Source: Chloroflexota bacterium | GTDB taxonomy: Bacteria; Chloroflexota; Anaerolineae; Ardenticatenales; Ardenticatenaceae | Assembly (NCBI GenBank): GCA_003520455.1 | Contig: DOUV01001080.1 | Coordinates: 166 to 8,573 of the forward strand | Direction: 5' to 3' | Length of the DNA stretch: 8,408 nt | Shown: piece after piece, positions 1 through 6,708 of the stretch | How positions within the stretch are numbered: the stretch's first letter is position 1 | Layout: every line of letters begins with the position of its first letter | Position numbers and translations under genes: made by a program | The notes under the pieces: generated by a model | Told to the model about the DNA's origin: nothing | Databases searched by the model: none | Seen by the model: the letters and a program-made list of their open reading frames with translations, nothing else

Positions 1-124
1 TCTGACGCCTTGACCGGCGCTCTGGGGCCCTTGGGGAATGGTGAAAAGGGTCCAGTGATATCGGGCGGAAACCTCCAGAAAGGATTCTCTTGCCGGCGCA
101 GGAGTCGCTATCGTAGCAGTAGAG
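1..124 (+). other. Upstream non-coding leader region with one imperfect hairpin
   Basis: No convincing gene is present here; the short open frames lack a good ribosome binding site and any recognisable protein signature. CTGG-CCCTT (22-25, 28-32) can pair with AAGGG-CCAG (46-50, 52-55) around a 13-base loop. This gives an imperfect hairpin without a following T run, so it is not called a terminator. The promoter for the riboswitch transcript should lie here or just upstream of the window, but I found no pair of boxes near the sigma-70 consensus with 16-18 base spacing. GAGTCG at 102-107 is complementary to CGACTC at 211-216 and may close the riboswitch from outside. Confidence 0.4.
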
Positions 125-212
125 AGCACAGACGAAAAGGCAAACCCATCGAGAGGTGGGGACGCAAAGCCACGGGTCCATGGCTCGACGAGCCAGGATA
201 GCCGGGTTGCCG
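125..212 (+). ncRNA. Cyclic-di-GMP-I (GEMM-I) riboswitch aptamer
   Basis: This is a cis-acting RNA sensor for cyclic di-GMP in the leader of the first subtilase gene. The class hallmarks are visible. GGCAAA (139-144) is followed by a hairpin CCCATC/GGTGGG (145-150/155-160) capped by the GNRA tetraloop GAGA (151-154). Next comes the signature GACGCAAAGCC (161-171), whose GCC closes on GGC 139-141. A second hairpin follows (about 176-199, with TGGCTC/GAGCCA at 181-186/190-195), then the conserved-type 3' strand GGGTTGCC (204-211). The sequence and the two side-by-side hairpins match the GEMM-I consensus I know, exemplified by the Vibrio cholerae Vc2 aptamer. The 3' strand is shared with the downstream terminator, so ligand binding and termination should exclude each other. 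Exact 5' and 3' limits are approximate. Confidence 0.93.
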
Positions 213-250
213 ACTCAGGGCGACACGAGTCTGGAACCCGGCTATTTTTT
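198..250 (+). terminator. Intrinsic terminator forming the riboswitch expression platform
   Basis: ATAGCCGGGTT (198-208) is perfectly complementary to AACCCGGCTAT (235-245), an 11-bp stem. An upper stem GACTC/GAGTC (212-216/227-231) extends it, and six T residues follow directly (245-250). This is a textbook rho-independent terminator. Its 5' arm takes in the 3' strand of the c-di-GMP-I aptamer, so the folded, ligand-bound aptamer should prevent terminator formation. The inferred logic is ON with high c-di-GMP. It lies 119 bases before the subtilase start, so read-through is needed for expression from any promoter upstream of it. Confidence 0.9.
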
Positions 251-359
251 GAGCAGGGACGCCATGATAGCCGGCAGGAGTAGCGGGTGACGACAAGGGC
301 CAGCGACAACTCTCCTCATGCTTGGTGCGATCATCACTCAATCGCGACGAACCCAGAAC

Positions 360-364
360 GGAGG
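360..364 (+). promoter_or_regulatory. Shine-Dalgarno GGAGG that decides the GTG start at 370
   Basis: GGAGG sits 5 bases before an in-frame GTG (370-372). The open frame itself extends 16 codons further up to a TTG at 322, but no ribosome binding site precedes that TTG. Starting at GTG also puts the basic n-region of the signal peptide close to the N-terminus. TCCTC at 313-317 could pair with GAGGA at 361-365, a weak hint of site occlusion. Confidence 0.75.
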
Positions 365-369
365 ATCAG

Positions 370-1896
370 GTGGTCCAGAAACGCACGGCACGGGCACGAT
401 CAAGAAATTGGGGCAGAGGCCTGCGCGCCCTTTTGTTGATGCTGGGGCTGGCGTCGTTTGTGGCGCTCACCGCAGCGGAGCCGGCCCCGCGCGCCCAACC
501 GCTTTTGTTGGAGATGGCTGCAGAGCACCCTGAAGCGACCGTGGGCGTCATCGTGCAGAAGGTGGCGAAAGACGAGAGCATTGAAGATTTGGTAACCGTA
601 TTGGGTGGGGTGGTCACCAAGGACCTCCACATCATCAATGCCTTGAGCGCTGAGTTGCCGGCCAAAGCAGTGCCCCTCCTGGCTCAAGCGTCTGGGGTGC
701 GCTGGGTTTCCCTCGACGCCCCCGTGCTTCAGGCCGAGAGTAGCATAACGGTTGATACGTCTCAGTTGCAGAACGCGTACATCCGAACTATCCGTGCTGA
801 CCAGGTGTGGAACACAGCCCCGTACGCTCAGGGTCAGGGCATCACTGTGGCCGTCGTGGATAGCGGTATCAACGCCAAACACAGCGATCTCAAAACCGAC
901 CCACTCGATCTCAGATCCCGCGTTGTGGCCGAAGTCAAGTTCAACAGTACTGGCAAGAATCAGTCCGATTGGTACGGCCACGGTACCCACATCGCCGGCA
1001 CTATCGGCGGCAACGGTGCTACGTCGGGCGGCGCCTACATCGGCGTGGCGCCGCAGGTCAACCTGGTGAACGTCAAAGTCAGCGACGACCAGGGGACCGC
1101 CAGCGCATCGGATGTCGTCAGCGGCCTGCAGTGGATCTACGAGAACAAGGATAAGTTCAACATCCGGGTGGTCAATCTCTCCCTCAATAGTAGCAGCGCC
1201 GAGTCCTATCACACCAGCCCACTGGACGCAGCGGTTGAGCTCTTGTGGTTCAACGGCGTCGTCGTCGTGGTCTCAGCCGGCAACAATGGCACCAGCGGGA
1301 TCCTCTACCCACCAGCCAACGATCCCTTTGTCATCACGGTAGGCGCCACGGACGACCGGGTCACAGCCGACCCAGCCGATGACGTGCTGGCCGGGTACTC
1401 GGCCTACGGAACAACCGAGTCCGGTTTCGCCAAGCCGGATCTCGTAGCACCTGGCACGAATATTACTAGCCTGCTGGCAAGCAGTAACGCTCGTTTGGCC
1501 CGTGAGCACCCAGACCATCTTGTCAACGATTCCTATTTCCGGATGTCGGGCACCTCGATGGCCTCGGCAGTGACGGCAGGCGGTGTGGCGCTCTTGCTGC
1601 AGGATGAGCCGGGGCTGAACCCCGACCAGGTCAAGTACCGTCTCAAGGCAACCGCCCACCCTCTCACCAGCCCTGGAACGGGTGCTGGCTCACTGGATAC
1701 GTTCGCCGCGGTGCACGACGGCACAACCGAGACGGCCAACACCGGCGTGACCGCCAGCCAGCTTCTCTGGATGGGCTCTACCCCTATCTCATCGGGAAGC
1801 GTAAGTTGGGGGTCGGTGAGCTGGGGGTCGGTGAGCTGGGGATCAGTGAGCTGGAGCTCGGTCAGCTGGGGCAGTGACTATTGGGGGCCTGAGTGA
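370..1896 (+). CDS. Secreted S8 family serine peptidase (subtilase) with VSWGS C-terminal repeats
   Basis: This is a secreted endopeptidase of the subtilisin family, 508 aa from the GTG start. A basic N-terminus (KRTARARSRNWGRGLR) precedes a hydrophobic run of about 17 residues ending LTAA, consistent with a Sec signal peptide. Residues about 56-122 resemble a subtilisin-type prodomain (inhibitor/chaperone). The catalytic domain spans about 150-445, with Asp164 (VAVVDSGIN), His204 (YGHGTHIAG), oxyanion Asn305 (SAGNN) and Ser396 (SGTSMAS), so it looks active. The C-terminus ends in five VSWGS-type pentapeptides and then YWGPE. It is the first gene after the c-di-GMP riboswitch and terminator, so its expression is probably ligand controlled. 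The second subtilase starts 88 bases downstream and is probably cotranscribed. The TTG at 322 is an alternative, less supported start. The substrate is unknown. Confidence 0.95.
   Translation: MVQKRTARARSRNWGRGLRALLLMLGLASFVALTAAEPAPRAQPLLLEMAAEHPEATVGVIVQKVAKDESIEDLVTVLGGVVTKDLHIINALSAELPAKAVPLLAQASGVRWVSLDAPVLQAESSITVDTSQLQNAYIRTIRADQVWNTAPYAQGQGITVAVVDSGINAKHSDLKTDPLDLRSRVVAEVKFNSTGKNQSDWYGHGTHIAGTIGGNGATSGGAYIGVAPQVNLVNVKVSDDQGTASASDVVSGLQWIYENKDKFNIRVVNLSLNSSSAESYHTSPLDAAVELLWFNGVVVVVSAGNNGTSGILYPPANDPFVITVGATDDRVTADPADDVLAGYSAYGTTESGFAKPDLVAPGTNITSLLASSNARLAREHPDHLVNDSYFRMSGTSMASAVTAGGVALLLQDEPGLNPDQVKYRLKATAHPLTSPGTGAGSLDTFAAVHDGTTETANTGVTASQLLWMGSTPISSGSVSWGSVSWGSVSWGSVSWSSVSWGSDYWGPE
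1801..1875 (+). repeat. Five tandem 15-bp units encoding VSWGS-type pentapeptides
   Basis: Five in-frame 15-base units (1801, 1816, 1831, 1846, 1861) resemble GTGAGCTGGGGGTCG with substitutions. They encode VSWGS three times, then VSWSS, then VSWGS. Units 2 and 3 are nearly identical at DNA level, which suggests recent slippage or duplication. The tract forms the extreme C-terminus of the first subtilase. Aromatic Trp/Ser/Gly tails of this kind occur on exported subtilases of Chloroflexota. A role in surface retention or assembly is inference. Confidence 0.9.
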
Positions 1897-1971
1897 GCAA
1901 TCGAGACGGTGCCAATTGCCGATCGCAATCTGAGCAGGCTCAATCTTCGGGGTATCTTAAACTCGGCCGCA

Positions 1972-1978
1972 GAGGAGG
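1972..1978 (+). promoter_or_regulatory. Strong Shine-Dalgarno GAGGAGG for the second subtilase
   Basis: GAGGAGG ends 6 bases before the ATG at 1985 and fixes that start. The 88-base gap after the first subtilase stop shows no terminator-like hairpin with a T run, consistent with read-through from the first gene. Confidence 0.75.
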
Positions 1979-1984
1979 CACACA

Positions 1985-4900
1985 ATGAACCCCAGGCTTC
2001 ATCACACCATCGTGCTGATCGCTCTCGCCACCCTGGTTGGCGCCGCAATCGTACCCCTTGCATCAGCGCCAAGCCTCCTGCCGGCGTACGTAGACACCGC
2101 CCTGTTCTCGTCGGAGGCTGAGACTCCGTCCGTCATCGTTTCGGCCAATGACTCGGGAGCGGCAGCCCGAGCCGTCGAGCACATTGGAGGCCACGTCACC
2201 ACCGATCTGTGGCTGATCAACTCGGTGGCGGCGACGCTCTCTGCTCGCCAGATCAGAGTCCTCGCAGCCGTACCTGGCATTCAATCCATCACCGCCAACG
2301 CTGGCGTTCAGCTTGCCGATGGCCCATGCTCCGGTCCCTGCAGAAGCCGGCCCGGTTGGGTCACTGATCGGCGTGAAAGGAGGGCGTCGTATGACCTTGA
2401 GGGAACGCCACGTGCCCCGACCACCTATCTGCCAGACGGCGGTTTTGTATCGTTTTCCGAGAATGGCAAGGTTTTGATCGTTAACGCCGATGGCAGCGAG
2501 AGAGCGCGGGTCAACCTCGATGGCGGCGGCTTCAAGACGGCACCCGTTATCGGCGTAGATGGCATCATTTACATCGCGCGCGAAGATAAGGCGGTATATG
2601 CATTGAAGCCGGACGGTTCTGTCGAGTGGGTATTTCGCAATACGGACAAGTTCCGGGGTGGCGTCGCGCCAGGCCCGAACGGGACGATCTATGTCGCCGA
2701 CGAGAAGCGAAGTGTTGTTGCCCTAGACCCGACGACCGGCCGGGAGATATGGCGATCGAGGGTGGGAGACGACAAAGCGGGTCATGTGGTGGCAACGCCA
2801 GCGGTCAGCTCCGATGGCACAGTGTACGTTGTCAGCGAAGCGACTCCAGGCAGGTTGTTTGCTCTGAGCCCGGCAGGTCTGTTGAAGTGGACCTTCGCGG
2901 CCGACGGGGATACCCCCTTTATCTTCAGCCCCCTTGTCAGTGCCAACGGCATGATTTACGTGGCCAGCCCCAAGAAGGCGATCTATGCGGTCAACGCCGC
3001 CGGTTCACTTCAGTTTGTCTTTGTGACCGCCGACAAGATCCTCGCTCAACCCGCATTAGGCGCTGATGGGAGCCTCTACGTGGCTACTGAAGGTGGCAGC
3101 CTGTATGGAGTGAACCCGGATGGCACCCAGCGCTTCTTGTTCGAGCCCCCATCCACTCATTTTAAAACTTCACCAGCGCTTTCCGCCGACGAAGGGACTG
3201 TCTATGTTGCCGCGAACGAGCGAACGCTCTTCGCACTTGACACCGCCACCGGCGTAGAGCGATGGCGCTATACCATGGCCGGGAACATCAAGGCCAGCCC
3301 CACAGTGGACGTCGATGGCAACGTGATCCTCGGAAGCGAAGGTGACGACCTGGTGGTGTTCAGCCCGACCGGCGAAATCATCACCCGCTTACTGCTGGAG
3401 GACAAGATTGTGCAGCCTGTGGTCACCGGCCCATCGGGCGATGCCATCGTGCCTGTTGGCACTCAGCAGCTCGTTACCATCAGCCGCCTCCGTGACCACT
3501 GGGACGGCGGTCCGGATGTAGAGCCGACCGCGATCAAGCGGGAGTGGATCCTGAGCAATCCACTCCCGATCGACGTGGGGGCCGATCAGCTACACGATCG
3601 ATCGATCACAGGGCAAGGTATTACCATTGCCGTACTGGACAGCGGGGTCTACTTTAACAGGCATGTCGAAGACATTCTGGGGACGGATCTGGACAAACAG
3701 TTTCTGGGCCAGGCCGACTTCGTGGGGACAGGGCTCTGCCAAGGAGCTGGGCATCAGTATAGTGGTTATTGTTTCAGCGACCACCGCAACAGCATCGACC
3801 ATTACGGCCACGGCTCCCATGTGGCCGGTATCATCTGGAGTCAGATCGTTGACTACGCCACCGGCGTAAGAATGGGCATCGCTCCAGACGCCAATATCCT
3901 CAGTGTGCGGGTGCTGGACGACAACGGTGGAGGTGCTTACGCCGACGTCATCGAGGGGATCCAATATGTGGTTGCCAATCAAGCCAATTTCAATATCCGC
4001 GTGCTGAACCTGAGCCTGAGCGCAACCCCCACCAGCCCCTATTTCGTAGACCCGCTCAACCGGGCAGTCGAACAGGCGTGGGCCAACGGAATCGTCGTGG
4101 TGGCCGCAGCCGGCAATACCGGGCCGGCCGCTGAAACCACTACCGTTCCTGGCAATGATCCCTACGTGATCACCGTCGGCGCGGTCAATAACAAGCGCAC
4201 CCCTGGCTATTGGGCGGACGATATCCTGCCGGTATGGTCGGCTACCGGACCGACTGCGGATGGCTTTGTCAAACCTGACGTACTCGCTCCCGGTTCCAAT
4301 ATCATCTCTTTCATGTATACGGACAAGAACGACAGTAAATCGGCCAGGCTGGCCTGGGCTCACCCCGCCTATACCCGGACTACCAGTCTATTCCGAATGA
4401 GTGGGACGAGCATGGCCACTGCGACCGCCTCCGGCGTGGTTGCGCTCATGCTAGAGGTGCACCCTGAACTGACGCCGAACCAGGTAAAGTTCCGGCTGAA
4501 GGCCTCGGCCCGACCGGCCGCGACCGACCTGGGCGATCCTGTGTACAACCTCTTTCAACAAGGGAGCGGGCGGATTTGGGCATGGGATGCTGTCCTCGGC
4601 GACTTCCCGGCCGATGGGCAGGACAATCAGGGTCTGGATCTCAAGGCTGATTTGGCCCACGGTTGGGCAACGAGTGAGGAGCTGGCCTTCCATTACCAGG
4701 GCACAATTGCCAGAGGGCTTAGTGACGACGGCCGGGTCTCCCTGTACTATGTGACGGATGGTACCGGTAGCGTGCTGGGACTGGGGGCCGCCCGGGCAGT
4801 CGACAAGACATGGATTGACCGCCAAACGTTGGACAGCATGACCCTCTCGTGGAACAAGGGCGAGCTGACCTGGCCGGGTCCCTGGTCGTGGGCCGGTGGC

Positions 4901-5026
4901 GTTTCGTGGGGTGGTGGCTATGCCTGGGGTGGTGGCTATGCCTGGGGCGGCACCACCGCGTGGCTCGGTGGTGTGGACACCACCAGCAGCACTGTCTCCA
5001 CCACCCGATGGGTTGATGACTGGTAG
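1985..5026 (+). CDS. Secreted S8 subtilase with an inserted PQQ-like beta-propeller
   Basis: The product is 1013 aa, about twice the length of its neighbour. A signal peptide (about 1-28, ending PLASA) is followed by a prodomain-like segment (about 47-112) matching that of the upstream protease. Residues about 145-500 hold eight or so repeats of the pattern SPAVS-DGT-YVA-----LYALDP-TG---W, typical of PQQ-like (WD40/YVTN-like) beta-propellers. The subtilisin domain follows (about 535-850), with Asp552 (AVLDSGV), His609 (YGHGSHVAG), oxyanion Asn711 (AAAGNTG) and Ser809 (SGTSMATA), all intact. A further region, about 870-965, leads to Trp/Gly repeats near the C-terminus. The plain order in the paralogue is prodomain then protease, so the propeller is an insertion at their junction. 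It may bind substrate, cell-wall polymer or a partner; that is inference. Four cysteines (115, 119, 585, 597) could form disulfides. It is probably cotranscribed with the upstream gene under the c-di-GMP riboswitch. Confidence 0.93.
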   Translation: MNPRLHHTIVLIALATLVGAAIVPLASAPSLLPAYVDTALFSSEAETPSVIVSANDSGAAARAVEHIGGHVTTDLWLINSVAATLSARQIRVLAAVPGIQSITANAGVQLADGPCSGPCRSRPGWVTDRRERRASYDLEGTPRAPTTYLPDGGFVSFSENGKVLIVNADGSERARVNLDGGGFKTAPVIGVDGIIYIAREDKAVYALKPDGSVEWVFRNTDKFRGGVAPGPNGTIYVADEKRSVVALDPTTGREIWRSRVGDDKAGHVVATPAVSSDGTVYVVSEATPGRLFALSPAGLLKWTFAADGDTPFIFSPLVSANGMIYVASPKKAIYAVNAAGSLQFVFVTADKILAQPALGADGSLYVATEGGSLYGVNPDGTQRFLFEPPSTHFKTSPALSADEGTVYVAANERTLFALDTATGVERWRYTMAGNIKASPTVDVDGNVILGSEGDDLVVFSPTGEIITRLLLEDKIVQPVVTGPSGDAIVPVGTQQLVTISRLRDHWDGGPDVEPTAIKREWILSNPLPIDVGADQLHDRSITGQGITIAVLDSGVYFNRHVEDILGTDLDKQFLGQADFVGTGLCQGAGHQYSGYCFSDHRNSIDHYGHGSHVAGIIWSQIVDYATGVRMGIAPDANILSVRVLDDNGGGAYADVIEGIQYVVANQANFNIRVLNLSLSATPTSPYFVDPLNRAVEQAWANGIVVVAAAGNTGPAAETTTVPGNDPYVITVGAVNNKRTPGYWADDILPVWSATGPTADGFVKPDVLAPGSNIISFMYTDKNDSKSARLAWAHPAYTRTTSLFRMSGTSMATATASGVVALMLEVHPELTPNQVKFRLKASARPAATDLGDPVYNLFQQGSGRIWAWDAVLGDFPADGQDNQGLDLKADLAHGWATSEELAFHYQGTIARGLSDDGRVSLYYVTDGTGSVLGLGAARAVDKTWIDRQTLDSMTLSWNKGELTWPGPWSWAGGVSWGGGYAWGGGYAWGGTTAWLGGVDTTSSTVSTTRWVDDW
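2417..3490 (+). other. PQQ-like beta-propeller segment within the second subtilase
   Basis: This is the coding sub-region for residues about 145-502. Blade-like units begin at about residues 149, 186, 227, 270, 315, 354, 396 and 438. Each has an SP/AP entry, a DG turn, an IYVA-type strand, a short loop, a (Y/F)AL/V strand with NPDG, DPTTG or SPTG, and a closing W or F strand. Eight such units would fit a closed eight-bladed propeller, but the count is by eye. The typical cofactor-binding residues of quinoprotein dehydrogenases are not evident, so PQQ binding is not claimed. Confidence 0.8.
4895..4966 (+). repeat. 18-bp repeats encoding GGYAWG-type hexapeptides
   Basis: Four in-frame 18-base units (4895, 4913, 4931, 4949) encode GGVSWG, GGYAWG, GGYAWG and GTTAWL near the C-terminus of the second subtilase. 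The two GGYAWG units are nearly identical in DNA. The period (6 residues) and composition differ from the 5-residue VSWGS tract of the upstream paralogue, yet both put one Trp in each short Gly/Ser-rich unit. Confidence 0.85.
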
Positions 5027-5061
5027 GGAGACCACTCCTGGCCGCAGCTTAAACCCGGCCA

Positions 5062-5086
5062 GGACGATGAGTGACCGTCATCGTCC
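5062..5086 (+). terminator. Inverted repeat after the subtilase pair, possible terminator
   Basis: GGACGATGA (5062-5070) and TCATCGTCC (5078-5086) form a perfect 9-bp stem with a 7-base loop, 35 bases after the second subtilase stop. The sequence after it is CCTC followed by AAATCTTCAT, so a proper T run is missing. It could be a weak or factor-dependent terminator, a 3' stability hairpin, or a protein-binding site. Confidence 0.4.
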
Positions 5087-5118
5087 CCTCAAATCTTCAT
5101 ACTGAAGGCTCCAGGTAC

Positions 5119-5180
5119 GGAACCTGACGATAGAGGGCTACGGCTTGCCAGATTATTCTGACAAGCCGTAGTCCGGTTCC
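5119..5180 (+). repeat. Long imperfect inverted repeat upstream of the HD-GYP gene
   Basis: CTACGGCTTG (5138-5147) pairs perfectly with CAAGCCGTAG (5162-5171). Inside, CAGA/TCTG (5149-5152/5157-5160) adds four pairs around a TTAT loop. Outside, GGAACC (5119-5124) and GGTTCC (5175-5180) add six more after an internal loop. The element ends 34 bases before the HD-GYP start and leaves its Shine-Dalgarno free. It lacks a trailing T run. It could be a leader RNA structure, an attenuator of unknown kind, or a terminator remnant. Confidence 0.5.
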
Positions 5181-5214
5181 TGAAATAACGGGAATTGGGG
5201 CAGGAGAAAGGCCA

Positions 5215-6708
5215 ATGGAAGCAGGGGTCAATGCCGGCGTAGTACCGGGCATACTAAGACCGGAAAAGGACCTCAGCCGATGGGTCCCCATCTATTCCAG
5301 CGTGATCACCGCCGTGGGCATCGTCATCGTCTTGTACGCCTTCACCGCCCTTCCGGCGAATCGGCTCGGCCTGATCCTCTTCGCCAGTATGGCTGCGATC
5401 GCCGAATTGAGTAGCGTTGACCTGTTCACCAGCAGCCGCTACAGCAGTGTCTCCGTCTCGGGGATCATCACTATCGCCAGCATCCTTGTTTTCGGCCAGG
5501 TGGCTGGAGTGCTCGCGCACCTGGCGAGCGGGATTATGACGGCGGTGACAATGACGATCTTGCGTCGTCAGCAGCACAACGGCGGAAGCGTATCGTGGCT
5601 TCAACGATCCGGGTTCAACGTGGGCATGTATGTGATTGCCGCGTTTATCGCAGGTCAGGTGTACGTACTGGCGGGTGGAACCGCTGGAAGCGTCGCACGT
5701 ATGGCGAGTATTCCCCCTCTCACGGCATTGGTGACAGCTTTCTTTTTGGCGAACCTTACTATCTTGATCGGCGTCATTACGTTACAGACCGGGCGAAGCC
5801 CGGTCGAGATCTGGAAACAGGATTTTCAGTGGTCAGTCCCTGTCAACATTATTGGCGGTATCATCGGCGGCGGTGTTTTGGCCTTGGCGTATCAGATGTT
5901 TGCCATCCTTGGCCTGGTCGTCTTTTTCCTGCCTGTCCTATCAACCGGGTACTCTTTCCGCCTCTACGTCGCGAATATGAAAGACTATGTCAACAAACTC
6001 GAGGAGGTGAACCACAGCCTGGATGAGGCCAACCTGGGACTGCTCGAGACCCTCGGCGCCGTCATCGACGCCTACGACGTCTACACGTACGGCCACTCTA
6101 CTCAGGTGGCTGTCTACGCTGAAGCCCTCGCCGAGAAAATGAATCTGAGCCGGGAGAAACGGGCAATTGTAGTCAAAGCCGCCCTGGTACACGACGTTGG
6201 GAAGATTGGCATCATGGACAGCATCATCGGCAAACAAGGAGCGTTGACGGATGAAGAGTTCAACATTGTGAAACGTCACCCCATTATCGGAGCCGAAATC
6301 GTGGGACGGATGAAAGGGTTGCAAGAGCTCGTCCCCCTGGTGCGGCACCATCACGAGCGCTGGGATGGACGGGGCTATCCCGATGGATTGGCCGGGGAAG
6401 GAATCCCTTTGGGAGCCCGTATCCTCGGCGTGGCCGATAGCCTGGATGCCCTGTGCTCTGACCGACCGTATCGTGCAAGGCGTAGTTTCGAGGAAGTCAA
6501 GGATGAGATCACTCGATGCTCTGGGACGCATTTTGACCCCGATGTCGTCACGGCTTTCCTCGCCCTGGTCCAGGAAAAGCCGAGAGACTTCTTCAAAAAC
6601 TCGGCGGCGACGGTCGATAGAGCCGTGCTCATGGCCGGGATGGGCAACGTCAACAGCGGCGCTCGCCTTTTGAAGAAAAGCATGGTCCCCGGATTGGAGC
6701 GTGAATAG
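5215..6708 (+). CDS. Membrane HD-GYP cyclic-di-GMP phosphodiesterase
   Basis: The product has 497 aa. HD-GYP proteins hydrolyse c-di-GMP at a metal centre in the cytoplasm. Residues about 22-248 contain seven or eight hydrophobic segments, an integral-membrane input domain. A short charged, probably coiled linker (about 253-275, KLEEVNHSLDEANL) leads to the HD-GYP domain (about 275-455). Signature residues are present: GHS with His294, HDVGKIGI with His326-Asp327 and Lys330, His355 (RHP), HHHERWDGRGYP at 378-389, and Asp408 (VADSLDAL). The domain therefore looks catalytically competent. A 40-residue tail follows without recognisable motifs. GGAG (5203-5206) lies 8 bases before the ATG. The input domain is homologous to that of the GGDEF protein downstream, with opposite predicted output. 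It may have its own promoter after the hairpins at 5062-5180, or share read-through from the subtilases; the sequence does not decide. Confidence 0.93.
   Translation: MEAGVNAGVVPGILRPEKDLSRWVPIYSSVITAVGIVIVLYAFTALPANRLGLILFASMAAIAELSSVDLFTSSRYSSVSVSGIITIASILVFGQVAGVLAHLASGIMTAVTMTILRRQQHNGGSVSWLQRSGFNVGMYVIAAFIAGQVYVLAGGTAGSVARMASIPPLTALVTAFFLANLTILIGVITLQTGRSPVEIWKQDFQWSVPVNIIGGIIGGGVLALAYQMFAILGLVVFFLPVLSTGYSFRLYVANMKDYVNKLEEVNHSLDEANLGLLETLGAVIDAYDVYTYGHSTQVAVYAEALAEKMNLSREKRAIVVKAALVHDVGKIGIMDSIIGKQGALTDEEFNIVKRHPIIGAEIVGRMKGLQELVPLVRHHHERWDGRGYPDGLAGEGIPLGARILGVADSLDALCSDRPYRARRSFEEVKDEITRCSGTHFDPDVVTAFLALVQEKPRDFFKNSAATVDRAVLMAGMGNVNSGARLLKKSMVPGLERE

Noticed and set aside
85..120. Promoter candidate TTGCCG (90-95) with TATCGT (109-114)
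   Set aside because: The spacing is only 13 bases and both boxes deviate from consensus, so it is not a supportable sigma-70 promoter.
322..369. N-terminal extension of the first subtilase from TTG 322
   Set aside because: No ribosome binding site precedes TTG 322, whereas GGAGG lies 5 bases before the in-frame GTG at 370, which also gives a normal signal peptide.
400..1212. Long reverse-strand open frame opposite the first subtilase (270 codons)
   Set aside because: It is antisense to a gene with intact catalytic motifs. Long reverse frames are expected in GC-rich coding DNA, and no motif is seen in its product.
5159..5190. Promoter candidate CTGACA with AAATAA before the HD-GYP gene
   Set aside because: The -10 box matches consensus poorly, and the -35 box lies within the hairpin arm.
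5030..5214. Second c-di-GMP riboswitch before the HD-GYP gene
   Set aside because: The conserved GGCAAA, GNRA hairpin and GACGCAAAGCC elements are absent, and I see no class II signature.
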